Assembly: GCF_001373415.1 (NCBI RefSeq) | Contig: NZ_CDSE01000021.1 | Coordinates: 18,942 to 82,941 of the forward strand | From: Paenibacillus dakarensis | Lineage (GTDB): Bacteria > Bacillota > Bacilli > Paenibacillales > Paenibacillaceae | Reading direction: 5' to 3' | DNA length: 64,000 nucleotides | Shown: in pieces, positions 33,822 through 43,061 of the stretch | Layout: each line of letters begins with the position of its first letter | How positions within the stretch are numbered: position 1 is the stretch's first letter | Position numbers and translations under genes: made by a program | Notes under the pieces: generated by a model | Told to the model about the DNA's origin: nothing | What the model saw: the letters and a program-made list of their open reading frames with translations, nothing else | Database searches by the model: none

Positions 33822-34790
33822 GTGAGGATCATCCGTACTATAGCAAAAGAAGCAGGCCCGGCACCTGCCCGAAAACGGGCGCCAAGGTTAACAGGCCGCA
33901 GCTCACTTTATTCTAGGTGGCCTCTCCATCTGATGTTTCTGCCAGGAGCAATATTGCTCCTGGTGTATCATTATTTCCCAACCTTCGGGTTTGTCATCGC
34001 TTTTCAAGACTTTATTCCGGCTAAAGGCTTTTTCAAATCGGAGTGGACGGGATGGGAGAACTTCAAATATATTTTGGAGCTTCCGAACTTTTATCAAGTG
34101 CTGTGGAACACCTTTTATATTTCACTGCTTAAGGTGATAACCGGTCAAATCTTTCCGATTCTGATCGCGCTGCTGCTCAACGAAATGCGAATCAGGGCAG
34201 TGAAACGAACGGTGCAGACCCTGATTTATCTACCGCATTTTATGTCATGGGTCATTTTGGGCGGAATTCTGATCGATATTTTGTCCCCAAGCAAGGGGAT
34301 CATCAATCAGATCATTACCGCCTTGGGCTTCGAGCCCGTGTTCTTTTTAGGTAATCCGGATATTTTCCCGTATGTGCTTGTCGGATCAGATCTTTGGAAG
34401 GATTTTGGCTTTAGTACAATTGTCTATTTGGCGGCGCTCACAAGCATTAACCCGAGTCTTTACGAAGCGGCGGTAGTGGACGGGGCCTCAAGATGGAAGC
34501 AAACGATCAATATTACGCTGCCGGGGATGATGCCAGTCATCATTCTGATGGCCACACTCAGCATGGGGCAAATTTTAAACGCGGGCTTCGAGCAGGTGTT
34601 CAACCTGTACAGCCCAACTGTGTATGAAACCGGAGATATTATTGATACGCTGGTCTACCGGATGGGATTGGTTCAAGCCCAGTACGGCTTGGCCACTGCA
34701 ATCGGACTGTTTAAATCAGCCGTGTCTCTGGTGCTCATCTCGACGTCTTATTATATGGCTTATCGCTTCGCCAACTATCGAATTTTCTAA
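33822..34790 (+). CDS. LplB/YteP-type ABC importer permease
   Basis: The 322-residue permease has six predicted helices and the EAA loop (SLYEAAVVDGASRWKQTINI, then LPGMMPV) that docks the ATPase. The N-terminus (RSSLYSRWPLHLMFLPGAIL) matches the LplB family. The GTG start at 33822 lies 9 nt after the binding-protein stop and its Shine-Dalgarno is tight, so translational coupling is likely. Confidence 0.93.
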   Translation: MRIIRTIAKEAGPAPARKRAPRLTGRSSLYSRWPLHLMFLPGAILLLVYHYFPTFGFVIAFQDFIPAKGFFKSEWTGWENFKYILELPNFYQVLWNTFYISLLKVITGQIFPILIALLLNEMRIRAVKRTVQTLIYLPHFMSWVILGGILIDILSPSKGIINQIITALGFEPVFFLGNPDIFPYVLVGSDLWKDFGFSTIVYLAALTSINPSLYEAAVVDGASRWKQTINITLPGMMPVIILMATLSMGQILNAGFEQVFNLYSPTVYETGDIIDTLVYRMGLVQAQYGLATAIGLFKSAVSLVLISTSYYMAYRFANYRIF

Positions 34791-34807
34791 GGAAGGAGAC
34801 TGAAACT

Positions 34808-35695
34808 GTGGTTGAGGACAAATCCTGGGCTTCGCGGACACTCATTACAGCCAACTACGTCTTCATGATCTTCCTGTCACTGCTGTGTGTTCTGCCGCTG
34901 GTTCATATCTGGGCCATTTCCTTCAGTTCGGACCAGGCGGCTGCATCCGGCTTTGTCAGCCTGTGGCCGGTTGATTTTACGCTCGACGCCTACCGGTTCG
35001 TGCTCGGCAAGCCGAATTTTCTGAACGCACTTTTGGTCACTCTGCAAAGGGTGTTCTTAGGTCTTCCGATCAACCTGCTGCTCATTATCCTGATGGCTTA
35101 TCCGCTGTCGAAAGAAACGCATGTATTTCCCTGGAGAACGGTGTATGCCTGGTTTGTTGTCTTTACGATGCTGGTACACGGCGGCCTGATCCCTACGTAC
35201 ATGGTTGTGAAGGAGACGGGGATCATCAACTCAATTTGGGCGCTTATTTTGCCTGGAGCGGTTCCGGTCTTTAGCGTGGTGCTGATGCTGAACTTCTTCC
35301 GCCAGCTGCCCAGGGAGATTGAAGATGCGGCCTTTATTGATGGGGCAGGACATTTTACGATGCTCACGCGGATATTTGTTCCGCTTTCCCTTCCCGTCAT
35401 TGCAACAGTCACGCTTTTCTCTACGGTGGGTCATTGGAACGCCTGGTTTGACGGAATGATTTATATGAAATCTCCGGATCAGTACCCGCTGCAGACTTAT
35501 CTGCGTACGATTATTATCACGCTGGACTTTACCAATCTGGGATCGGAGGATGCCTTGAAAATGGCTGAAAACGTATCAGAAAGGACGACCAGAGCAGCTC
35601 AAATCTTACTTGGGGCATTGCCGATCCTTCTCGTATATCCGTTTCTTCAGAAGTATTTCATGAAAGGAATGGTGATGGGAAGTGTCAAAGGATAA
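34808..35695 (+). CDS. LplC/YtcP-type ABC importer permease
   Basis: The 295-residue permease has the LplC pattern: N-terminal helix with LSLLCVLPLVHIWAISFSSD, the EAA loop PREIEDAAFIDGAGHFTML, and the C-terminal FLQKYFMKGMVMGSVKG. GTG 34808 follows AAGGAG. It overlaps the rhamnosidase start by 14 nt. It forms the heterodimeric channel with the preceding permease. Confidence 0.93.
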   Translation: MVEDKSWASRTLITANYVFMIFLSLLCVLPLVHIWAISFSSDQAAASGFVSLWPVDFTLDAYRFVLGKPNFLNALLVTLQRVFLGLPINLLLIILMAYPLSKETHVFPWRTVYAWFVVFTMLVHGGLIPTYMVVKETGIINSIWALILPGAVPVFSVVLMLNFFRQLPREIEDAAFIDGAGHFTMLTRIFVPLSLPVIATVTLFSTVGHWNAWFDGMIYMKSPDQYPLQTYLRTIIITLDFTNLGSEDALKMAENVSERTTRAAQILLGALPILLVYPFLQKYFMKGMVMGSVKG

Positions 35696-38600
35696 CGTAA
35701 TCAATCATGACAAGGGGGCTTCTGGGAGGATGAATGAACAGAAGGCAGACTGGAAGGCGGAGTGGATTTGGGGCGGAGAGGAAGAAAGCCCGAGGAATGA
35801 ATGGTGGTGCTTTCGTAAAAATTTTACGCTGCAGCCGATGGAGGCGCCCGGTGCTAAGCTCTCGATCACGGCAGATTCAAGATATGTTCTTTACGTGAAT
35901 GGGGTAAGAGTCGGCCAGGGCCCTTCACGGAGCTGGCCGGCTCAGCAATCCTACGATACGTATGAGGTCGGGGATTTGCTTCGGGAAGGAGAAGGAAATG
36001 TGATTGCTGTGTTGGTACAGCACTTCGGTACTTCCACCTTCTCCTACGTAAGAGGACGGGGCGGTCTGCTCGTTCAGCTGGAACTGCCAGAAGGAAACCA
36101 ATCTGCCCCGCAGATTGTTACGGATGGCAGCTGGAAAGCGCTCAAGCATCCGGGGCAGGATCCGAAGGCTCAGCGTATGGCTATGCAGCTGGCCTTTACG
36201 GAGCGAATCGATGCACGGCAATTTGACCCGGAATGGATGATGTGCGGATATGACGACAGCAGCTGGGAACAGGCCCGGGTTATCGGACCGGCAGGTATGT
36301 CCCCATGGACTGAATTGGTGCCGCGCAGCATTCCGTTTCTCACGGAGGAACCCGTCTTTCCGGTACGTGTACAATCTCTTAAGCGGGTGGAGCCTTATCG
36401 CTGGACAACCACACTGGATACCCGGGCCCAGATGGCACCGGAAAGTCAGAATCATGCGAATGCCTATAACTTTGCGGGCTTCCTAGGCACTGTAATCCGG
36501 GCTGAGCGGGCGGGGAGTGCCGTAATGAGCTTTGCTCATACGCCTCCAACTTTACAAGCTGTTATTATAAACGGCGTCCGGTTTGAAAAGAGCGGCATGA
36601 AAGGCATCCGATCTGAGAAGTTCCTTGAGTTTTCGCTTCAGGCGGGGGATAATCTCGTTCTGATTGTTATGGCCGGAAGTGAACATGGAAGGAATATTAT
36701 TTTTGGTTTAGATGCCGATGTTTCCTTTACCGTGGTCTCTCCTGACCAAGATGCGTCCAGGATGGAGGGGATGTCTCCGTTTATCTCGATCGGGCCGTTT
36801 GAGATGTTTGAATATATTGATCACCGTTATGGCGAGGAGGAAAGAGCCAAGCAAAGGATCATCAAGGCTTGCGGTGACTTTGAAAGCACCGTAGAGGGCG
36901 GGGATACAGCTTCACTGGAAACTCTGGATCTGTTCCGTTCGATCGGCATCTCCTCTCGTAAGGAGGAGCTGTCCGCCTATCAGGAATGGATTCGGCCCAT
37001 GCCGGAAGCTTATGCAGCGAAGGAATCTGTTTCCGCGCTTGCTGTATGGAAGAAGAAGGAGCAGGCACTTCCGGTGCCCCGCTCGCTGCAGCAGCTGGCT
37101 GCAGTTAACCGTATTCCAGCCGCGATTCCCATGTTTGCCGGCGCGGATACAGAGATCATCGTTGACTTCGGCAAGCAGGGGGCCGGGTATATTTCCTTTG
37201 ATGTCGAGGCCGGAGACGGAACCATTCTTGATTTCTACGGTTTCGAGCATATGCAGGATGGCTGGATTCAATATACTAATTATCTGGAAAATACGTTCCG
37301 GTATACCTGCCGGGAGGGCCGGCAGACGTACGTTTCTCCAGTACGGAGGGGCTTCCGGTATCTGATGATCACTGTACGGGGAGCCTCACGGCCGGTGAAG
37401 GTGCATCAGATCCACTTATTGCAAAGCCATTATCCTGCTCCGGAAGTAGGACGGTTCCTCTGCTCGGATTCGCTGCTGAATGAGGCCTGGAAAATGAGCC
37501 GTCATACGACCCGGCTGTGTATGGAAGATACCTTTGTAGACTGCCCGATGTATGAGCAGACCTTCTGGGTCGGGGACAGCCGGAATGAAGCGCTCATCGG
37601 CTATTATCTGTTCGGTGCCGAGGAATTGGTGGAAAGATGCCTGGACCTGGTGCCGGGCTCACGGGACATGACGCCGCTGTATGCGGATCAGGTACCGACC
37701 GGCTGGAGCAGCGTCATTCCGAACTGGACCTTTTTCTGGGTCATTGCCTGCCGGGAATATTATGCCCGGACAGGTAAAGAGGACTTCCTGTACCGGATCT
37801 GGCCGGATGTCGTATACACGCTGGATCATTATTTAATGCTTCGTGATTCACAGGGACTGCTCTCCCTGGATGCATGGAACTTCCTGGATTGGGCGCCGAT
37901 CGACCAGCCAAGGGAAGGCGTGGTATCACACCAGAATATGTTCCTTGTCCGTGCACTTCGCTCCGCGGCGGAAATTGCGGAGTTGACCGGTGACCAGGAT
38001 AAGCAGGCGGCTTATCTGAAGGCATCGGAGGAGCTGCGGCAAGCGATCAATGCTCATCTTTGGTCGGAAGAACAGCAGGCATATCTGGACTGTATCCATG
38101 CTGATGGCAGACCTTCTTCCATCTTCAGCATGCAGTCACAGGTAACGGCGCTGCTCTGCCGGATTCCTGACGGAGAGCGCAAGGAACGGATTCTCGGCTA
38201 TTTAGATGTGGAGCCGGAAGGATTTGTACCCATCGGCAGTCCGTTCATGGCCTTCTTCTACTACGAGGCGCTTATACAGGCAGGGCGCCATCAGGACATG
38301 ATTGAGGATATTCGGACCCAGTACGCGCAGATGATCGAATATGATGCGACCACCTGCTGGGAGATGTACCCCAAGCTGAAGGACGGCAAGCCTGATCCGC
38401 AGAATTTGACGCGAAGCCACTGCCATGCCTGGTCGGCAGCCCCCGGCTATTTCCTCGGTACGACGGTTCTTGGTGTTCAGGGTGAGACGGCCGGCTGGAG
38501 CAAGGTTTCTATCCAGCCGGAGCTTTGCGGCTTGACTTGGGCCCGGGGAAGCGTTCCGCTTCCGCAAGACGGCCGGATCGATGTGGCCTGGAAGCTGGAT

Positions 38601-38732
38601 CCGGAAGGATTCATGAGCCTGCAGGTTTGGCTGCCGGATACAGTGGAAGCCGAAGTGAAGCTGCCAGAGGGCGTCCGTGGAAAGGTTCAAATTCACCGTA
38701 TTGGTATCGACGCTGATGCGTTGACGGTGTAA
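35682..38732 (+). CDS. Alpha-L-rhamnosidase-type glycoside hydrolase (GH78-like), intracellular
   Basis: The 1016-residue enzyme has no signal peptide. N-terminal beta domains (WKAEWIWGGEEE, then RKNFTL, LYVNGVRVGQGPSR) match the rhamnosidase N-terminal modules. The six-hairpin catalytic domain spans about 590-930, with FVDCPMYEQTFWVGDSRNE (about 615-635), the GH78 block carrying the general acid region. A C-terminal beta sandwich follows. It is translated from GTG 35682 inside the permease gene. It would remove terminal rhamnose from imported oligosaccharides. Related inverting families share this fold, so substrate linkage is inferred. Confidence 0.87.
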   Translation: MSKDNVINHDKGASGRMNEQKADWKAEWIWGGEEESPRNEWWCFRKNFTLQPMEAPGAKLSITADSRYVLYVNGVRVGQGPSRSWPAQQSYDTYEVGDLLREGEGNVIAVLVQHFGTSTFSYVRGRGGLLVQLELPEGNQSAPQIVTDGSWKALKHPGQDPKAQRMAMQLAFTERIDARQFDPEWMMCGYDDSSWEQARVIGPAGMSPWTELVPRSIPFLTEEPVFPVRVQSLKRVEPYRWTTTLDTRAQMAPESQNHANAYNFAGFLGTVIRAERAGSAVMSFAHTPPTLQAVIINGVRFEKSGMKGIRSEKFLEFSLQAGDNLVLIVMAGSEHGRNIIFGLDADVSFTVVSPDQDASRMEGMSPFISIGPFEMFEYIDHRYGEEERAKQRIIKACGDFESTVEGGDTASLETLDLFRSIGISSRKEELSAYQEWIRPMPEAYAAKESVSALAVWKKKEQALPVPRSLQQLAAVNRIPAAIPMFAGADTEIIVDFGKQGAGYISFDVEAGDGTILDFYGFEHMQDGWIQYTNYLENTFRYTCREGRQTYVSPVRRGFRYLMITVRGASRPVKVHQIHLLQSHYPAPEVGRFLCSDSLLNEAWKMSRHTTRLCMEDTFVDCPMYEQTFWVGDSRNEALIGYYLFGAEELVERCLDLVPGSRDMTPLYADQVPTGWSSVIPNWTFFWVIACREYYARTGKEDFLYRIWPDVVYTLDHYLMLRDSQGLLSLDAWNFLDWAPIDQPREGVVSHQNMFLVRALRSAAEIAELTGDQDKQAAYLKASEELRQAINAHLWSEEQQAYLDCIHADGRPSSIFSMQSQVTALLCRIPDGERKERILGYLDVEPEGFVPIGSPFMAFFYYEALIQAGRHQDMIEDIRTQYAQMIEYDATTCWEMYPKLKDGKPDPQNLTRSHCHAWSAAPGYFLGTTVLGVQGETAGWSKVSIQPELCGLTWARGSVPLPQDGRIDVAWKLDPEGFMSLQVWLPDTVEAEVKLPEGVRGKVQIHRIGIDADALTV

Positions 38733-38752
38733 AAATACAGCCATGACCGCCT

Positions 38753-38793
38753 AAAGGGGAATGTTCTTTGTAAAAAAGGACATTCCCCTTTTA
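38753..38793 (+). terminator. Terminator of the importer/rhamnosidase operon
   Basis: AAAGGGGAATGT pairs with ACATTCCCCTTT (12 bp, perfect), then TTATT. Confidence 0.9.
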
Positions 38794-38800
38794 TTGTGGA

Positions 38801-40624
38801 ATGCCTTTTTATAGACAGGAGGTGAAATCCATAAAACTTCGCAAACGGCTATCAAGTATTTATGCGAAGCTGATTGCTTCCTTTCTCATCGTTCTGGTTC
38901 CGGTTTATATGATCAGTCTCGCTATGAACGAAGAAGGAGAAGCTTCAGTTCGACGGGAAATCGAGAATTCCATGAATTCGCGTGTCAGCTTTTATATCCG
39001 GCTGCTTGAGAATGAGTTCTCCAGGATTATCCAGATGGAGAAGGAGTTTATTAATGACCGACAGCTGAGAAGGCTCAGCTTTGCGGCATCCATTATGGAT
39101 GATGTTGAATTCCGGGAAGCTGTGTATGCCATTAATGCACGGCTCAAAACCATGATGAACTCAAACAACTACATCATGGATGCAGATGTGTTTCTGCCGG
39201 AGCAGAAGCGGATCGTATCGGCCATTCATTTTTACGACAAAATTCCGGGGGAGGAGTACGAAGCGCTTAGGTCAGTCAGTTCGCGGAACCAGCATCCGTT
39301 TGTTTTTTGGAATAACCGGTTGTTTGTCAGCTTTCCCTATTCGGATCTGGCTCTGATTAACGATGAGGACCCCATCTTTCTCGTCAGTGCAGAAATTTCA
39401 CAGAATCAAATCCGGGATGTGCTGAAGCGTCTGAAGATTGGCAGCAGCGGTGGAGCGATGCTGATCGGACAGGATGGCCTTTGGTCGGTGTCTACGGATC
39501 CGGATATAGAGATGCTGCAGGCATCCCTTTCCTTGCTTCGGAAACAGCGGGAAAAAGAGGAGGGTGGCGGTCCTTCGGATAACGGCGGATTTACGACCGC
39601 GGAGATCAAGGATAAGAAACACTGGATTGCTTATCATGAATCCCCGCAGCTTGGAATCAGCCTGCTGATGTATATGCCAGAGGGAGATATGCTCGGCTCT
39701 CAGGCACGCAACCGGGTCTGGTTCTGGCTGCTGTCAGGCTTCTCCATCGTGGTTTCTATCTGGTTCTCCTACTGGATATTCAGGCAGATTCATCTTCCCA
39801 TTAAAAGGCTGGTGAGGGCTTTTCAGCGTGTAGAGGATGGCAACCTGAACATCGAAATCAAGCAAAAGCGATCGGATGAATTCTATTATTTATATCAGCA
39901 GTTCAATGGCATGGTCAGACGGATCAATGAGCTGATTCACGAGGTGTATGAGCAGAAGTACCGGGCAAATCTGTCCGAGCTTCGCCAGCTGCAGTCCCAG
40001 ATCAATCCGCATTTTTTGTACAACAGCTTTTTTGTCCTGTCCCGTATGGCTAAATATGAGGATTATGAGAGCATCTCCCGGTTGTCCGATTATTTGGGCA
40101 GCTACTTCCGGTTTGTTACTCGGACCCATTCAGACGAGGTGCCTCTGGTGGAGGAGGTCAATTATGCGAGGACCTATGTTCAGATTCAGGATTTCCGGTT
40201 TGAGGACCGGATCAGAATTGATTTTGACGACCTTCCGGATGCCTTCCATGAGATTGGGGTTCCGCGCCTGATCGTTCAGCCGGTGGTGGAAAATGTCTAT
40301 GAACACGGCCTTAAGAACAAGGTAAGAGACGGATTGATCCGGGTGAATTTCCACAAAAAGAACGAGCATTTAATCATTATGGTTGAGGATAACGGGGAGG
40401 GAATGACAGAGGAGGAATTACAGCAGCTGACCGCAGCCCTGGCCCGTGTGGAGGATGATATGGAGACAACCGGGCTGGTCAATGTAAACCGGAGACTGAA
40501 GCTCCGGTATGGACCGACGGCAGGACTCGAGCTGCACAATATTCCTGACGGTGGACTAAGGGTTGAAATCAAGATCCCATTAACCAAGGAGGAGAATGAT
40601 GTACAATATCCTGATCGTGGATGA
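38801..40624 (+). CDS. YesM-type sensor histidine kinase
   Basis: Up to 607 residues: helix 1 (about 20-40; KLIASFLIVLVPVYMISLAM), an extracellular Cache-like sensor domain (about 45-300), and helix 2 (about 303-325). Then HAMP (325-375), the His_kinase domain with phospho-acceptor QINPHFLYNSF (about 400), and the HATPase with VVENVYEHGLKNK and VEDNGEGM. The start is uncertain. The only strong Shine-Dalgarno (AGGAGGTGA, 38818-38826) lies inside the frame and points to an ATA codon at 38831. ATG 38801 has little upstream complementarity. It pairs with the response regulator that overlaps its end by 29 nt, and probably senses sugar or binding-protein state. Confidence 0.92.
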   Translation: MPFYRQEVKSIKLRKRLSSIYAKLIASFLIVLVPVYMISLAMNEEGEASVRREIENSMNSRVSFYIRLLENEFSRIIQMEKEFINDRQLRRLSFAASIMDDVEFREAVYAINARLKTMMNSNNYIMDADVFLPEQKRIVSAIHFYDKIPGEEYEALRSVSSRNQHPFVFWNNRLFVSFPYSDLALINDEDPIFLVSAEISQNQIRDVLKRLKIGSSGGAMLIGQDGLWSVSTDPDIEMLQASLSLLRKQREKEEGGGPSDNGGFTTAEIKDKKHWIAYHESPQLGISLLMYMPEGDMLGSQARNRVWFWLLSGFSIVVSIWFSYWIFRQIHLPIKRLVRAFQRVEDGNLNIEIKQKRSDEFYYLYQQFNGMVRRINELIHEVYEQKYRANLSELRQLQSQINPHFLYNSFFVLSRMAKYEDYESISRLSDYLGSYFRFVTRTHSDEVPLVEEVNYARTYVQIQDFRFEDRIRIDFDDLPDAFHEIGVPRLIVQPVVENVYEHGLKNKVRDGLIRVNFHKKNEHLIIMVEDNGEGMTEEELQQLTAALARVEDDMETTGLVNVNRRLKLRYGPTAGLELHNIPDGGLRVEIKIPLTKEENDVQYPDRG

Positions 40625-42284
40625 CGAACCGAAAATAGTAAACCTTCTGTATGATCAGCTTTTGGATTGGAGTCCGGTGGAGATGGAGGTGTACCGGGCG
40701 TATTCTGCGCAGGAGGCTGCACAGATTATAGAAAAAACAAAGTTTCATATCGCGCTCATGGACATTCATATGCCGGGCATGACAGGTCTTGAGCTTCAGC
40801 AGCGGATGGTTCAGCTGTGGCCGCGCTGCCGGGTGATTTTTCTGACGGCGTACAATGATTTTGATTATGTGCAGTCCGCGCTTCGGCACGGAGCCGTTGA
40901 TTTTATTCTGAAAATCGAGAATGATGATGCGATTCTGGCTTCATTGAACAAGGCGCTGGCGAGTCTGAAGAAGGACACGGTGGTGGAGCAGTACATGGTG
41001 AAAGCCGAGCAGAAATTCAAGGCTGCAAGGCCGATGCTGCAAAAAGAGTACCTCTGGAGCCTGCTCCAGGGAGAGCTTCCGCCGGGGCAGCTCGGCCCTG
41101 AGCGGTTTCAGGATCTCCAGCTGCCCTTTGATTCTGATGAAAGAGTGCTGCTGGTTGCCGCGCGGGTGGATCACTGGCGGGAACTGATCAAGCCGTCTGA
41201 TAAGCCGCTGCTCATTTACGGAATTGACAATATTGCTGCCGAGTTTCTGAATCCCGTTCGAAGCGCGTTCTGCGCGGACGGCAATCAACATCTTGTTTGG
41301 TTCATCCAGCCCTCCACGAAGGCGGAGAGCCTGTCCGATTGGAAATCCTGCTTAACCTATGTAATGGGCACGATGTCGGATATTCAGGAAGCATGCGAGG
41401 GGCTTCTAAAGCTGCCGGTCTCCGTGGCGGTCAGCCATGATGCCTGCAGCTGGATGGATACGCCGGTTCAATACCTGAAGCTTCAGCAGATGCTGTGGAG
41501 AGGCCTTGGCCTCGGGAGGGAAATGATTGTGCAGGACAGCCCCGTTTCCGGTAAGGGACCCTGCGGAAGCCGCGAGGAAGCGATCCGGCAGGAGCTGGTT
41601 CTGCAGCTGCGAAAGCTCAAACGCCTGCAGGATCATCTCGAAAGCGGGGAGCAGGAGGATTTCCTGGACATTTACCGGGAGATCTCGGAATTTGCGCAGC
41701 GATTGGCTAAACAGCCTGAATATTATACCTCCCTGCTTGAAATTCAGTATGGGCTCATTTCCTTGTATTTATCTTATATCAACCAGTCCGAGCTGATGGA
41801 AGAGACCGCCGGAAAAATCAGCCTGGACCCGCTTCTCGGCAAAAAAATGTTTCGTTCCTGGGAGGAAGCGGAGGTCTATTTCTCAAGGCTGGCGGCCCAG
41901 CTGTTCTCACTCCGGGGCAGTGACCAGAAGAACCGGACCGGCTGGATTTTGTCCACGCTTCATCAATATATTGAGACCCATTTTAATGGGGATGTATCCC
42001 TCGACTATTTGGCAGACCTTGTCGGGCTTCATCCGGCTTATCTGTCGAGGCTGTATAAACAGGCGACAGGCTACCGGCTGTCAGATTATATCAAGGAGAT
42101 TCGAATTCATAAAGCAAAGGAGCTTCTGGCCGACCCGCGGCTGAGAGTACACGAGGTGGCAACCCGGGTAGGCTTCGAGACCTCTTATTACTTTTCAAAG
42201 GTGTTCAAGAAAGAAATGAATCTCACCCCTCAGGAATACAGGGAACGCTGTGCGAAGCGTTCAATCGTAGACAGCTCGCCTTAA
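40596..42284 (+). CDS. YesN-type response regulator with AraC DNA-binding domain
   Basis: The 562-residue protein has a receiver domain (1-125; IVDDE acidic pair, phospho-acceptor Asp in LMDIHMPGM, Thr in FLTAYND, Lys in FILKIEND). A long middle region follows, then two AraC helix-turn-helix units (about 455-555; YLADLVGLHPAYLSRLYKQA and VATRVGFETSYYFSKVFKKE, then MNLTPQEYR). AAGGAGG precedes two adjacent ATG codons (40596/40599). With the overlapping kinase it probably activates the sugar operon at 32133. Confidence 0.94.
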   Translation: MMYNILIVDDEPKIVNLLYDQLLDWSPVEMEVYRAYSAQEAAQIIEKTKFHIALMDIHMPGMTGLELQQRMVQLWPRCRVIFLTAYNDFDYVQSALRHGAVDFILKIENDDAILASLNKALASLKKDTVVEQYMVKAEQKFKAARPMLQKEYLWSLLQGELPPGQLGPERFQDLQLPFDSDERVLLVAARVDHWRELIKPSDKPLLIYGIDNIAAEFLNPVRSAFCADGNQHLVWFIQPSTKAESLSDWKSCLTYVMGTMSDIQEACEGLLKLPVSVAVSHDACSWMDTPVQYLKLQQMLWRGLGLGREMIVQDSPVSGKGPCGSREEAIRQELVLQLRKLKRLQDHLESGEQEDFLDIYREISEFAQRLAKQPEYYTSLLEIQYGLISLYLSYINQSELMEETAGKISLDPLLGKKMFRSWEEAEVYFSRLAAQLFSLRGSDQKNRTGWILSTLHQYIETHFNGDVSLDYLADLVGLHPAYLSRLYKQATGYRLSDYIKEIRIHKAKELLADPRLRVHEVATRVGFETSYYFSKVFKKEMNLTPQEYRERCAKRSIVDSSP

Positions 42285-42338
42285 AAAGTTATATGAAAAG
42301 TAAAAATTGTATTGTGGATACCCCGATTTTTAGAGGGC

Positions 42339-42393
42339 TATAATGACAGTACATCCGGGGGAAGCTGCCTAAAAGGCATATTAACACCGGATG
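42339..42393 (+). promoter_or_regulatory. TATAAT box and stem-loop leader before the histidine-phosphatase gene
   Basis: A perfect -10 hexamer TATAAT (42339-42344) has no clear -35 at 17 nt. The transcript would begin with a nested structure: CATCCGG (42352-42358) pairs with CCGGATG (42387-42393), enclosing TGCC-TAAAA-GGCA. The Shine-Dalgarno follows directly. Function is unknown. Confidence 0.45.
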
Positions 42394-42417
42394 AAACTGA
42401 AGAAATGGAGGTCAGGT

Positions 42418-43026
42418 ATGACCCGGTTTTACTTGATCCGGCATGGAGAAACAGAGTGGAACAGCGACGGAAACCGCTACTGCGGCAGAAGCGACATCGT
42501 ATTGTCGGATAAGGGGGAGGATCAGGTTAGGGAAGCTGCCAGGCTAATGTCGGGGACCCGGCTCGATGCGGTTTACAGCTCTCCGTTAATCAGGGCAGTA
42601 CGTACGGCGGAGCGAATCGCCGAGTCCAGAGGACTGAATGTGATCACCGATGATCGTTTGACGGAGATGGATTTTGGAGCATGGGAGGGGCTTCGCCCTC
42701 CGGAAATCCAAGGATCATACTTGGAGAACTGGAACAGCTGGAACGAGCGGCCCGACCACGTACGAATAGGCATGACAGGTGAAACTGCCCTGGAGGCAAG
42801 TGATCGCCTTATTGATTTTTTTCAGGAAATAGCGCTGAACAGCCCCGATGCCAGGATTGCTGTTGCAGGCCACAGTACGGTTTATCGCTTGTTTTTGGCC
42901 CGAATTCTGGGAATGCCTCTTTCCCGTTATCGCCAGATTCATGTTTACAATGCCGGTATTACAACACTCCAATGTGATGGAAGGAGGGTGGAATTGGTCC
43001 AGCTGAACGCGGGCCCGATCCGGTAG
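42418..43026 (+). CDS. Histidine phosphatase superfamily protein
   Basis: The 202-residue protein starts at ATG 42418 behind GGAGGT. It has the phosphohistidine motif LIRHGETEWN (residues 6-15) and the second catalytic His in AVAGHSTVYR (about 150). EMDFGAWEGL gives the acid-donor region. It belongs to the phosphoglycerate-mutase-like branch that includes alpha-ribazole phosphatases and broad sugar phosphatases. No cobalamin genes are nearby, so a sugar- or nucleotide-phosphatase role is as likely. The giant secreted phosphoesterase gene follows 35 nt later. Confidence 0.9.
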   Translation: MTRFYLIRHGETEWNSDGNRYCGRSDIVLSDKGEDQVREAARLMSGTRLDAVYSSPLIRAVRTAERIAESRGLNVITDDRLTEMDFGAWEGLRPPEIQGSYLENWNSWNERPDHVRIGMTGETALEASDRLIDFFQEIALNSPDARIAVAGHSTVYRLFLARILGMPLSRYRQIHVYNAGITTLQCDGRRVELVQLNAGPIR

Positions 43027-43061
43027 GATCTCACCTAATTTGAAAACAGAATGGGGGAAAA

